From Sphingobium psychrophilum (GTDB taxonomy: Bacteria > Pseudomonadota > Alphaproteobacteria > Sphingomonadales > Sphingomonadaceae), in NCBI RefSeq assembly GCF_012927105.1, contig NZ_JABBFV010000003.1:186001-250000 (forward strand): DNA of 64,000 bases, in the 5' to 3' direction. Numbering within the stretch: position 1 is the first letter of the stretch; the number at the start of each line of letters is the position of its first letter. The position numbers and the translations under genes are program-made. Positions 54,649-62,984 of this stretch are shown here, piece by piece. The notes beneath the pieces are model-generated. The model had not been told where the DNA came from. It did no database searches and saw only the letters and a program-made list of their open reading frames with translations.

Positions 54649-54714
54649 ATGTGAGATGCAACCGCCAACATCCAAACTTCCGTTTTCGCGCCGCTTGCTC
54701 TAGGGCGCTGCCTC

Positions 54715-55809
54715 ATGAGCGAGAACGAATCCTACAGCTACGCCAAGGCCGGCGTCGACATCGCCGCGGGCAACGCCCTTGTCCGCGCCATCGCCCCCCT
54801 GGCCAAGGCCACCCGCCGGCCCGGTGCCGACGCCGAACTGGGCGGCTTTGGCGGCTTTTTCGACCTCAAGGCCGCGGGCTATGACGACCCGTTGCTGGTC
54901 GCGGCCAATGACGGCGTGGGCACCAAGCTGAAACTCGCGATCGACCATGACCGCCATGACGGCGTGGGCATCGACCTGGTCGCCATGTGCGCGAACGACC
55001 TGATCGTACAGGGGGCCGAACCCCTCTTCTTCCTCGACTATTACGCCACCGGCAAGCTGGAGAGCGGCGTCGCCGAGCGCGTCATCGCCGGTATCGCCGA
55101 AGGGTGCCGCATGGCCGGTTGCGCGCTGATCGGCGGCGAAACCGCCGAAATGCCCGGCATGTATGCCGATGGTGACTATGACCTGGCCGGCTTCTGCGTC
55201 GGCGCGGTCGAACGGTCGAAGGTGCTGACCGGTAACAAGGTAAAGGCCGGCGACGTCCTCATCGGACTCGCCTCTTCGGGCGTCCACAGCAACGGCTTCT
55301 CGCTGGTCCGCCGCCTCGCCGCCGACAAGGGCTGGCGGCTCGATCGCCCGGCGATCTTCGATCAGGACGTGCTGCTAATCGATGCGCTTATGGCGCCGAC
55401 GAAGATTTACGTGAAGAGCCTGCTGCCGCTGGTCCGCGCCGGCATGATCCACGCCCTCGCCCACATCACCGGCGGTGGCCTCCTCGAAAATATCCCCCGC
55501 GTTCTGCCCGACGGTTGCCACGCCACCGTCGATGCCGATAGCTGGGAACAGCCGCGGCTGATGGCCTTCCTCCAGGCGCAGGGCCATATCGAGCCGGCAG
55601 AAATGGCGCGCACCTTCAACTGCGGCGTCGGCATGGTGCTGGCCGTGGACGAAGCCCATGTCGCTGCCGTCACCAAGGCGCTGGAGGATGCGGGCGAAAC
55701 CGCCTTCCGCATCGGCGCGGTCAGCGAAGGCGACAAGGGCTGCACCGTCAAGGGCAGCACTGAAACCTGGAGCGCCAAGGCCGACTGGTCGGCCACGCAT
55801 CTGGGCTAA
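54715..55809 (+). CDS. purM: phosphoribosylformylglycinamidine cyclo-ligase
   Basis: A 364-residue AIR synthetase of purine synthesis. Motifs [42 protein letters not shown] and [16 protein letters not shown] are complete. Followed by purN after a repeat of the dispersed family; the pair catalyses steps 5 and 3 of the pathway. Confidence 0.96.
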   Translation: MSENESYSYAKAGVDIAAGNALVRAIAPLAKATRRPGADAELGGFGGFFDLKAAGYDDPLLVAANDGVGTKLKLAIDHDRHDGVGIDLVAMCANDLIVQGAEPLFFLDYYATGKLESGVAERVIAGIAEGCRMAGCALIGGETAEMPGMYADGDYDLAGFCVGAVERSKVLTGNKVKAGDVLIGLASSGVHSNGFSLVRRLAADKGWRLDRPAIFDQDVLLIDALMAPTKIYVKSLLPLVRAGMIHALAHITGGGLLENIPRVLPDGCHATVDADSWEQPRLMAFLQAQGHIEPAEMARTFNCGVGMVLAVDEAHVAAVTKALEDAGETAFRIGAVSEGDKGCTVKGSTETWSAKADWSATHLG

Positions 55810-55821
55810 CATCACCACCCT

Positions 55822-55888
55822 CCGTTCGTTTCGAGCGAAGTCGAGAAACGGTCGCGCCAGGGTTCTCGACTTCGCCCGAACCGAACGG
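55822..55888. repeat. dispersed palindromic repeat, short copy
   Basis: A 67-base copy (CCGTTCGTTTCGAGCGAAGT ... CTCGACTTCGCCCGAACCGA ...) between purM and purN, ending 8 bases before the purN start. Related to the copy at 43290. Confidence 0.75.
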
Positions 55889-55896
55889 AAGTTGTT

Positions 55897-56847
55897 ATGC
55901 ACAAAGCAAAAGTCGGCGTCCTGATTTCCGGCCGCGGCTCCAACATGGCGGCCCTGCTTTACGCGGCGAAGGCGGACGACTGCCCCTATGAGATCGTGCT
56001 GGTCGCCGCCAACGATCCAGACGCCCCCGGCCTGACCCTCGCCGCCGCAGAGGGCATCGCGACCTTCGGCCAGAGCCACAAGGGCCTCAAGCGCGCCGAA
56101 TTTGATCAGATCATCGACGCGCAACTCCGCGCGTCCGGCGCGCACTATGTCGCCCTCGCCGGCTATATGCGCCTGCTCTCGCCCGCATTCGTCGCCGGCT
56201 GGGAAGGTCGTATGCTCAACATCCACCCCAGCCTGCTGCCCAAATATAAGGGGCTGGACACCCACCAGCGAGCGATCGACGCGGGCGACAGCCATGCCGG
56301 TTGCTCGGTCCATATCGTCACCGCCGAACTGGACGACGGCCCGGTGCTGGGCCAGACCCCGGTGGCGATCCTGCCCGGCGACACCGAAGACAGCCTAGCC
56401 GCCCGCATCCTGATCGCCGAGCATCAGCTCTATTCCCGCACCCTCGCCGACTTCGTTACCCGCGACCGCCATCCCGACTGGCTGCTCAACAAGGTGCGCG
56501 CAACAGCCCTCGCCCTGCCGCAAGCGGACGAGATCGTCTCCCACGGCATGCCCTGCTTCGGCATCGTCAAGGGCAAGAAATTCGCCTACTTCACCCGCGA
56601 CCATCATGGCGACGGCATCATCGCCGTCCTCGTCAAGACCAACGCGCCGGAAGAACAGGCGACGCTGATGGAAGCCGACCCGGACCGCTATTACCGCCCC
56701 GCCTATTTCGGCACCGACTGGGTCGGCATCCGCCTCGACCTGGGCGACACCGACTGGGACCATATCGCGGACCGCCTCCGCTCCAGCTGGCGCCAGATCG
56801 CACCGAAGAAGCTGCTGGGCCTGATGGATATCGCGGAAGACTTTTGA
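55897..56847 (+). CDS. purN: GAR formyltransferase fused to a YjbR/MmcQ domain
   Basis: A 316-residue protein, about 100 longer than usual PurN. Residues 1 to about 187 form glycinamide ribonucleotide transformylase: GVLISGRGSNMAAL, catalytic N108 and H110 in LNIHPSLLP, D146/D147 in ELDDGP. Residues about 192-311 (LPQADEIVSHGMPCFGI, KKFAYFTRDHHGDG, YFGTDWVGIRLD, APKKLLGLM) match the YjbR/MmcQ family, a CyaY-like fold with possible DNA- or nucleotide-related roles. There is no internal stop or ribosome-binding site, so it is a true fusion. Confidence 0.88.
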   Translation: MHKAKVGVLISGRGSNMAALLYAAKADDCPYEIVLVAANDPDAPGLTLAAAEGIATFGQSHKGLKRAEFDQIIDAQLRASGAHYVALAGYMRLLSPAFVAGWEGRMLNIHPSLLPKYKGLDTHQRAIDAGDSHAGCSVHIVTAELDDGPVLGQTPVAILPGDTEDSLAARILIAEHQLYSRTLADFVTRDRHPDWLLNKVRATALALPQADEIVSHGMPCFGIVKGKKFAYFTRDHHGDGIIAVLVKTNAPEEQATLMEADPDRYYRPAYFGTDWVGIRLDLGDTDWDHIADRLRSSWRQIAPKKLLGLMDIAEDF

Positions 56848-56889
56848 TCCTCTTCCTTTTGCCGCCCACGATCCCCATAGAGATCAGCC

Positions 56890-57816
56890 ATGACCGACAG
56901 CCCCGCGCCCGCCATCCAGATCAGCAACCTCACCAAAGTCTATAAGGGCGGCAAGCGCGCGCTCGACGGCATCAACCTTTCCATCCCGCGCGGCCAGATC
57001 TACGGCCTGCTCGGTCCCAATGGCGCGGGCAAGTCGACCACGATCAACATCCTGGCCGGCATGGTGAACAAGACTGACGGCGACGTCAGCATCTGGGGCT
57101 TCGACATCGACGCGCATCCGCGCAATGCCCGCAACAGCATCGGCATCGTGCCGCAGGAAATCGTCTTCGACCCCTTCTTCACCCCGTTCGAGACGCTGGA
57201 AAATACCGCCGGCTTTTACGGCGTGCCCAAGGACCGCCGCCGCACGATGGAATTGCTGCGTGCGGTGCATCTGGACGACAAGGCCCATGCCTATGCTCGC
57301 ACGCTCTCCGGGGGCATGAAGCGCCGCCTGCTGGTGGCCAAGGCGATGGTGCACAGCCCCCCGATCCTGGTGCTGGACGAGCCGACCGCGGGCGTGGACG
57401 TGCAATTGCGCCAGCAACTCTGGGCCTATGTCCGCGAACTCAATGCGCTCGGCGTGACGATCGTGCTCACCACTCATTATCTGGAGGAAGCCGAGCAACT
57501 CTGCGACCGCATCGCCATCATCAATCATGGCAAGGTCATCACCGACAAGCCGACCCGCGAATTGCTGGCGATGGCGCAGGAAAAGGTCGTACAGGTGACG
57601 GTGGACCGCGATGTGACCGTCGCGCCCGACGCGCCCTGCTTCGAAAAGGTGGAGCTGTCAGGCGACCGCACCCTGACCATCACCTATCTGAAGGACCGCG
57701 CCAATGCAGGCCAGGTGCTCAGCGCAGTACAAGCGAGCGGGCTGGCAATCGTGGACGTGGTGACCCGCGACCCGGATTTGGAGGATGTGTTCCTCAACTT
57801 GACGGCGGCGGCATGA
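56890..57816 (+). CDS. ABC transporter ATP-binding protein (ABC-2 type)
   Basis: A 308-residue ATPase: Walker A GPNGAGKS at 42-49, signature LSGGMKRRL, Walker B ILVLDEPTAGVD and the H-loop TTHYLEEAEQLCDR, followed by a C-terminal extension of about 70 residues typical of ABC-2 exporters (NodI/CcmA/YadG type). No permease gene is adjacent: the gene is followed by a repeat and nadB. YadG-like in E. coli pairs with a permease next door, so the partner here must be elsewhere. Confidence 0.88.
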   Translation: MTDSPAPAIQISNLTKVYKGGKRALDGINLSIPRGQIYGLLGPNGAGKSTTINILAGMVNKTDGDVSIWGFDIDAHPRNARNSIGIVPQEIVFDPFFTPFETLENTAGFYGVPKDRRRTMELLRAVHLDDKAHAYARTLSGGMKRRLLVAKAMVHSPPILVLDEPTAGVDVQLRQQLWAYVRELNALGVTIVLTTHYLEEAEQLCDRIAIINHGKVITDKPTRELLAMAQEKVVQVTVDRDVTVAPDAPCFEKVELSGDRTLTITYLKDRANAGQVLSAVQASGLAIVDVVTRDPDLEDVFLNLTAAA

Positions 57817-57835
57817 GCTATCGGACTATGATTTT

Positions 57836-58012
57836 CCGTTCGTCCTGAGTAGCCACTGAGCTTGTCGAAGTGGCGTATCGAAGGATCACGCGCTGCGCTC
57901 GATGCTTCGATACTTGAACAGGTGAACCATCCCCCGGATGGTTCAGGATCGTCCGGGGGACGATCCGACCTGTTCAACTTCGACTTCGCTCAGCCCTACT
58001 CAGTACAAACGG
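57836..58012. repeat. dispersed palindromic repeat, interrupted copy
   Basis: The left part (CCGTTCGTCCTGAGTAGCCA through GATGCTTCGATAC) and right part (ACTTCGACTTCGCTCAGCCC through CAAACGG) match the copy at 61872. They are separated by a 64-base structured insert at 57914-57977. The copy ends 22 bases before the nadB start. Confidence 0.8.
57914..57977. repeat. 64-bp element folding as a three-way junction
   Basis: An outer 10-bp stem (57914-57923 with 57968-57977) encloses two perfect 9-bp hairpins, each with a 3-base loop (57924-57932/57936-57944 and 57946-57954/57958-57966), separated by single bases. Every base except the loops and two joints is paired. It splits a copy of the dispersed repeat. 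Confidence 0.8.
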
Positions 58013-58034
58013 CCGGTTGGAAAGAGAAGAGTTA

Positions 58035-59645
58035 ATGACCACCACCCACGACGTCATCATCATCGGCTCCGGCGCGGCCGGCCTCACGGCCGCCATCAAC
58101 CTTGCGCAGGACCGCAAGGTGCTGGTATTGGCCAAGGGCGCGCTCGACGGCGGGTCCACCAACTGGGCGCAGGGCGGCATTGCCGCAGTACTCGACGCCG
58201 GTGACAGTTTCGAGGCGCATGTCGAAGATACGATGGTCGCGGGCGCTGGCCTCAACGATCGCGCCACGGTCGAGTTCGTCGTCTCCGAAGCCCCCGCCGC
58301 GATCGATCGGCTGGCGCAACTGGGCGTCCCCTTCAACGCCAGCGAGGATGGCGAACAGTTCGGCGAACGCTGGCACCTGACGCGCGAGGGCGGGCACAGC
58401 CACCGCCGCATCGTCCATGTCGACGACGCCACCGGCCATGCGGTGCAGGTCGCCCTGCTCAAGGCCGCACGCGCCAACCCCAATATCACCCTGGTCGAGG
58501 ATCTGATCGCGATCGATCTCATCACCTCGCGCCATGGCGAGCGCTATTCGGGCGATGGCCATGTCTGGGGCGTCTACGCCTTCAATAAAAAGACCAAGCA
58601 TGTCGACGCGCTGCTGGGCCGCGCGACGATCCTGTGCACCGGCGGCGCAGGCCGCACCTATCTCTTCTCGACAGCGCCCAGAGGCGCGACCGGCGACGGC
58701 ATCGCCATGGCCTGGCGCGCGGGGTGCCGCGTGTCGAACATGGAAATGAACCAGTTCCACCCGACCTGCCTCTATAATCTGGAGGTCAAGAATTTCCTGA
58801 TCACCGAAGCCGTGCGCGGCGAGGGCGGTCACCTCAAACTTCCCCCCGGCGTGCCGGGCGGCGGCGAGCGTTTCATGCCCCGCTTCGATCCGCGTGAGGA
58901 ACTGGCCCCGCGCGACATCGTCGCCCGCGCTATCGACCATGAGATCAAGCGGCTGGGCCTCGACTATGTCCATCTCGACATCAGTCACAAAGACCCGGAA
59001 TTTGTAAAACATCACTTCCCCACCATCTATGCCCGGCTGCTCGACCTCGACATCGACATCACCAAGGAGCCGATCCCGGTCGTCCCCGCGCAGCATTATA
59101 CCTGCGGCGGCGTGGTGATCGACCTCGACGGCCGCACCGACCTGCCCGGCCTTTATGCCGCGGGCGAAGTGAGCGAAAGCGGCCTGCACGGCGCCAATCG
59201 CCTCGCCTCCAACTCGCTGCTGGAATGTTTCGTCTTCGGTGAAGCGGCGGCCAAACATATCCGCGCCCATTGGGACGACCTGCCCGCCCCGCCGCCGATC
59301 CGGCCGTGGGACGAAAGCCGCGTCACCAACAGCGACGAGGAAGTCATCGTTCAGCACAACTGGAAGGAAATCCGCCGCTTCATGTGGGACTATGTCGGCA
59401 TCGTCCGCACCACCAAGCGGCTGGAGCGCGCCCAGCACCGCGTCGCCCTGCTAGCGCAGGAAGTGGACGATTATTATGGCAATTTCCGCGTCACCCCGGA
59501 CTTGATCGAACTGCGCAACCTGCTGGAAGTCGCCCGGTTGATCGTCCGCTCCGCGCTCCATCGCAAGGAAAGCCGCGGGTTGCACTATACGCTCGACTAT
59601 CTCGACACCCTGGCCGAAGCGGTGGATACGGTGTTGGCACCTTAA
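58035..59645 (+). CDS. nadB: L-aspartate oxidase
   Basis: A 536-residue flavoprotein of the succinate dehydrogenase/fumarate reductase family that makes iminoaspartate for NAD synthesis. Visible motifs are VIIIGSGAAGLTAAI, the TNWAQGGIAAV flavin segment and the substrate-site stretch FHPTCLY with RGEGG and HYTCGGVV. The ATG at 58035 is preceded by GAGAAGAG; an ATG six codons earlier lies in the repeat. nadA and nadC are not in the window. Confidence 0.9.
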   Translation: MTTTHDVIIIGSGAAGLTAAINLAQDRKVLVLAKGALDGGSTNWAQGGIAAVLDAGDSFEAHVEDTMVAGAGLNDRATVEFVVSEAPAAIDRLAQLGVPFNASEDGEQFGERWHLTREGGHSHRRIVHVDDATGHAVQVALLKAARANPNITLVEDLIAIDLITSRHGERYSGDGHVWGVYAFNKKTKHVDALLGRATILCTGGAGRTYLFSTAPRGATGDGIAMAWRAGCRVSNMEMNQFHPTCLYNLEVKNFLITEAVRGEGGHLKLPPGVPGGGERFMPRFDPREELAPRDIVARAIDHEIKRLGLDYVHLDISHKDPEFVKHHFPTIYARLLDLDIDITKEPIPVVPAQHYTCGGVVIDLDGRTDLPGLYAAGEVSESGLHGANRLASNSLLECFVFGEAAAKHIRAHWDDLPAPPPIRPWDESRVTNSDEEVIVQHNWKEIRRFMWDYVGIVRTTKRLERAQHRVALLAQEVDDYYGNFRVTPDLIELRNLLEVARLIVRSALHRKESRGLHYTLDYLDTLAEAVDTVLAP

Positions 59646-59696
59646 AACGGACGGCTCTTTCCTACATGCGTCTTCCACGACATGATCCGACGCATG

Positions 59697-60539
59697 TCAG
59701 ACCGCCAGAAATTCCTTCAGCGCCGCATTGAAGCGCGTCGGCTGGTCGCCCATGACCATATGGCCGCTCGGCCCGATCGCTTTCAACAGCGTGGCCTTGC
59801 GCGGCGCATAAGCGGTACGGAAGCGGCTGGTGATGGCGGCGGCCTGCTCGGCGTCGCTGCCCACGGCATAGACCACCTCCAGCGGCGCGGCGAGCCGCGG
59901 CAATTGCGGCGTCAGGTCGATATTGGCCAGGTCGCGCAGCGCATTGGCGATGACATCGGCATCGCTGCCCTTGGCGCCGGGCGTCTGCGCGACCATCTGC
60001 CCCAGATAGCGCCGACCCGCAAGCGTGCCGGTCAGATAACCCCTCAGCTGGTCAGCGAGAAAGCCCATGCCGCTCGCCGTTCCGCCCACCATCGCCGCGC
60101 CCGCAGGCAGCATGTCGACCACCATCACGCGCCGCGCCAGTCCTTTGAGGCCCAGCAGCATCGCCAGCGTGCCGCCCATGCTATGCCCCACGATTGCCGG
60201 CCGCTTCAGCCCTGCCGCGACGATATAGCGGGCGATCTCGTCGGCGACCGGCTGGATCAGCGCGCCGCTGGCATTGGCTTCCGGGGCCAGGCCGGCAAAG
60301 CCGCGTATATGGACCAGATGATAACGATAGCCCGGCACCCCGCCCAGCACCCCGTTCCAGATGCCCGGACCACTGGCGAGGCCAGGGATCAGGATCACGT
60401 CGGCGCCCGCCCCGCGTATATTCATCGCAATTCGGCGCGACACGAACGGCGCTGCCTGCGCCACCCCGCTCCACAAAGCGCCACCCGTCGCGAGCGCGCC
60501 GAGCATCAGCATGCGCCTGTTCATCCTTGCATCGATCAT
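59697..60539 (-). CDS. exported alpha/beta hydrolase
   Basis: A 280-residue alpha/beta hydrolase. The N-terminus (MNRRMLMLGALATGGALWSG) resembles a twin-arginine-like or Sec signal ending AQAA. The nucleophile elbow is GHSMGG with S120, and the catalytic His is in GPSGHMVMG near the end. Substrate unknown; relatives include esterases and haloperoxidase-like enzymes. It converges on nadB. Confidence 0.82.
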   Translation of the reverse strand: MIDARMNRRMLMLGALATGGALWSGVAQAAPFVSRRIAMNIRGAGADVILIPGLASGPGIWNGVLGGVPGYRYHLVHIRGFAGLAPEANASGALIQPVADEIARYIVAAGLKRPAIVGHSMGGTLAMLLGLKGLARRVMVVDMLPAGAAMVGGTASGMGFLADQLRGYLTGTLAGRRYLGQMVAQTPGAKGSDADVIANALRDLANIDLTPQLPRLAAPLEVVYAVGSDAEQAAAITSRFRTAYAPRKATLLKAIGPSGHMVMGDQPTRFNAALKEFLAV

Positions 60540-60711
60540 GCCGCCTTCTTGCCCACCCTGCCCTGAACCGCAACTGAGCGGCTTGGCCACCGATCAAAGA
60601 GTTGCATCGTTCATGCTCCTTACATCGCATTTGTGGAATCATTCGTCGCATCGGTCTTGCCGGACAAGCGGCAGGCCGCCCCTATGACGCCAAGAGAGTG
60701 CGGGGACGCTA

Positions 60712-61848
60712 ATGACATTGCATAAAAACCGGGGCGGTTCTGCGCGCCTGGTCCTGTTGATCGCGGCGCTGTCGGCCTGTGTGAGCGCGCCAGAGCCGCC
60801 AGCGGCGCAGGCGGCCGCTGCCGTGCCGCAAAAGCCGCAACCCACCACCAACACATGGCCGATCCGTCAGGTCGCCAATCCACCCCTGCCCTATCGCGAT
60901 ATCGACCAGAATGAAACGCCGCCGCCCGCGCTGGTCAGCGTCGTGCGTAATCTGGGCCAAAGCTTCCGGGGCAAGGTCGGCATCGCCGTCCGCCGCATCG
61001 GCGCGGACTGGACCGTGGCGTGGAACGGCAATGCCCTGTTCCCGCAGCAGAGCGTGTCAAAGCTGTGGGTGGCGATGACCTTCCTCGACGCAGTGGATCG
61101 CGGCAAACTGCGCATCACCGACACGACCACCATCACCCGCAACGACCTGACCCTCTTCCACCAGCCGACCGCGGCGTTGGTGGCCAAGGAGGGCGGCTGG
61201 ACCACCAGCTACTCCGACCTGATGCGCCGCGCGATGACGCAGAGCGACAATACCGCCAACGACACGCTGCTGCGCGCTGTTGGCGGGCCGGACGCGGTAC
61301 GCGGCTTCCTGGCGCGGCGGATGATCAAGGATATCCGCTTTGGCCCCGGCGAACGGCTGCTGCAATCGGCGACGGCCGGCATGGACTGGCGGCAGGATTA
61401 TTCGATCGGCCGCAATTTCTACGCCGCCCGCAACAAGCTGCCCATGTCGGTGCGGGTAAAGGCGCTCGACAATTATCTCGCCAGCCCTCCCGACGGCGCG
61501 GCCCCTTCCTCGATCGTCCAGGCGCTGGCGAAGCTGAAGGAGAACCAGATGCTCTCCCCCGCCTCCTCCCGCCTGCTGCTGTCGATCATGGCGGAAGCCA
61601 AGACCGGACCGCAGCGGATCAAAGGCGGTGTGCCGCCGGGCTGGCATTATCTGCACAAGACCGGCACGGGTCAGGATCTTCCCCCGCGATCGACCGGCTT
61701 CAACGATATCGGCATCATGACCGCCCCCGACGGCACCAACTATGCCGTGGCGGTGATGATCGGATCGACCACCGTGTCGATCCCCGAACGCTGGGCGCTG
61801 ATGCAGGCGGTGGCGAAGGCGGTCGCGGCGAACCACGAACCGCGGTAA
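60712..61848 (+). CDS. class A beta-lactamase-like serine hydrolase, putative lipoprotein
   Basis: A 378-residue exported protein (lipobox-like LSAC, Cys23) with a proline/alanine linker (about 25-50). The serine-hydrolase triad motifs are present: SVSK (S114/K117), SDN (178-180) and KTG (HKTGTGQD). This fits the class A beta-lactamase fold (Beta-lactamase2 family), but the protein is longer than secreted lactamases and lipid anchoring is unusual, so a D,D-peptidase-like or other cell-wall role is possible. Resistance cannot be inferred from sequence alone. Confidence 0.82.
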   Translation: MTLHKNRGGSARLVLLIAALSACVSAPEPPAAQAAAAVPQKPQPTTNTWPIRQVANPPLPYRDIDQNETPPPALVSVVRNLGQSFRGKVGIAVRRIGADWTVAWNGNALFPQQSVSKLWVAMTFLDAVDRGKLRITDTTTITRNDLTLFHQPTAALVAKEGGWTTSYSDLMRRAMTQSDNTANDTLLRAVGGPDAVRGFLARRMIKDIRFGPGERLLQSATAGMDWRQDYSIGRNFYAARNKLPMSVRVKALDNYLASPPDGAAPSSIVQALAKLKENQMLSPASSRLLLSIMAEAKTGPQRIKGGVPPGWHYLHKTGTGQDLPPRSTGFNDIGIMTAPDGTNYAVAVMIGSTTVSIPERWALMQAVAKAVAANHEPR

Positions 61849-61871
61849 GGCGCTTGTAACATTGGCTATAT

Positions 61872-61990
61872 CCGTTCGTCCTGAGTAGCCATTGAGCGAA
61901 GTCGAAATGGCGTATCGAAGGATCACACGTAGCGCCTGATGCTTCGATACGGGTCTTCGACTTCGCTCAGCCCCTACTCAGCACGAACGG
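61872..61990. repeat. dispersed palindromic repeat, copy 5
   Basis: A full-length copy (CCGTTCGTCCTGAGTAGCCA ... CCCTACTCAGCACGAACGG) between the convergent serine hydrolase and outer-membrane protein genes. It contains the uninterrupted centre that is split at 57914. Confidence 0.8.
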
Positions 61991-62017
61991 GCTGGGTTAG
62001 ACTAATGTCATAGCGCT

Positions 62018-62833
62018 CTAAAACCGCCGTACCACGCCCAGATAGGCCTGGCTGTCCGGGCTGTCCGCATTCAGGCCGATATTGGTGCCGATATCGAACT
62101 GCATGTCGTCCGACGGTTGCCAGGCGAAGGACAGGCCGGCGAGCGCCTCGGTTGCATGACCGGCGGGATCTTCGTCGCGCGTCACCTGCGCTTCGATCGT
62201 CCCGGACACGCTGTCGCTCAGCGAAAAGCCCAGCCCTGCGACGCTGCCATAGGCGACATGGCGGCCATCGCGATCCCCATCGACCGCCGCGTCGATCTGC
62301 GGCGTCAGGCCCAGGGACAAGCCGCCGCCGAGGTCGAAACTCACCGGCACGATCAGCCCTGCGCCCCAATCGCCAGCGCCAATCGCCGATCCGCCGGCCG
62401 GCAGCGAAACATAGGGCATGATCGCAATCGAAAAGCCCGACCCGTCGGGACTGGATAGGTTCCGGCGCAACGCGACCTGCACATCACCCACGCCGCTATC
62501 CTTCTCGACCAGCCCGCTGAGACGGTCGCGCGTGCGGACATGACCATAAGCGGTCCAGCCGACCTGCGCCTCCAGATGGTCACCCAGCCCCAGCCGCACC
62601 AGCGCATCGCCAGCTTGGATCGTGTCGGTGCGGGTCGATATATCCTGCTGGCGGGTCCAATCGCCCAGCCCCAGTTCCACCACCATGCGCCCCGGCTCCA
62701 CGGTGCAGGCCGGTGTGCCCAGACCCGGCCGGTCGGCGCACAGGTCGCGCGGCTCCTGCGCCATCGCCATGCCCGGCGCTAAGGCCAAAGCCGCCGCCGC
62801 CATCATCCGCATCATTCGCCGCCCCAATCGCAT
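62018..62833 (-). CDS. outer-membrane barrel protein (MetA-pathway/phenol-degradation porin-like)
   Basis: A 271-residue exported protein (signal about 1-25, AMAQ) with repeated amphipathic beta strands ending YLGVVRRF (terminal Phe), as in outer-membrane barrels. The pattern VELGLGDWTRQ, RLGLGDHLEAQVGWTAYG and LRRNLSS...IMPYVSLP fits the phenol MetA_deg / transporter family. Only two cysteines, near the N-terminus. Single gene; substrate unknown. I start at the ATG at 62833. Confidence 0.75.
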   Translation of the reverse strand: MRLGRRMMRMMAAAALALAPGMAMAQEPRDLCADRPGLGTPACTVEPGRMVVELGLGDWTRQQDISTRTDTIQAGDALVRLGLGDHLEAQVGWTAYGHVRTRDRLSGLVEKDSGVGDVQVALRRNLSSPDGSGFSIAIMPYVSLPAGGSAIGAGDWGAGLIVPVSFDLGGGLSLGLTPQIDAAVDGDRDGRHVAYGSVAGLGFSLSDSVSGTIEAQVTRDEDPAGHATEALAGLSFAWQPSDDMQFDIGTNIGLNADSPDSQAYLGVVRRF

Positions 62834-62984
62834 TGCCGTTTCCCCCGTGACCGCCACGCTATATGCACTTTCCTGTTGGAAATGATGCAGAAATAATGGG
62901 GCGTCACAGCACGCCAACCGCCGCTGACCGGCCCATCGCCGCTGCCCACTGGAGGGGCGGCGCGTAACCCGCTATCCCCCTCCC

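Noticed and set aside
54485-54661. Upstream extension of the DUF2066 gene
   Set aside because: It runs through a dispersed repeat and lacks protein character; GTG at 54484 with AAAAGGG is more likely.
9856-61990. Repeat family interpreted as insertion sequences
   Set aside because: Copies are under 180 bp, have no target-site duplications that I can identify and carry no transposase.
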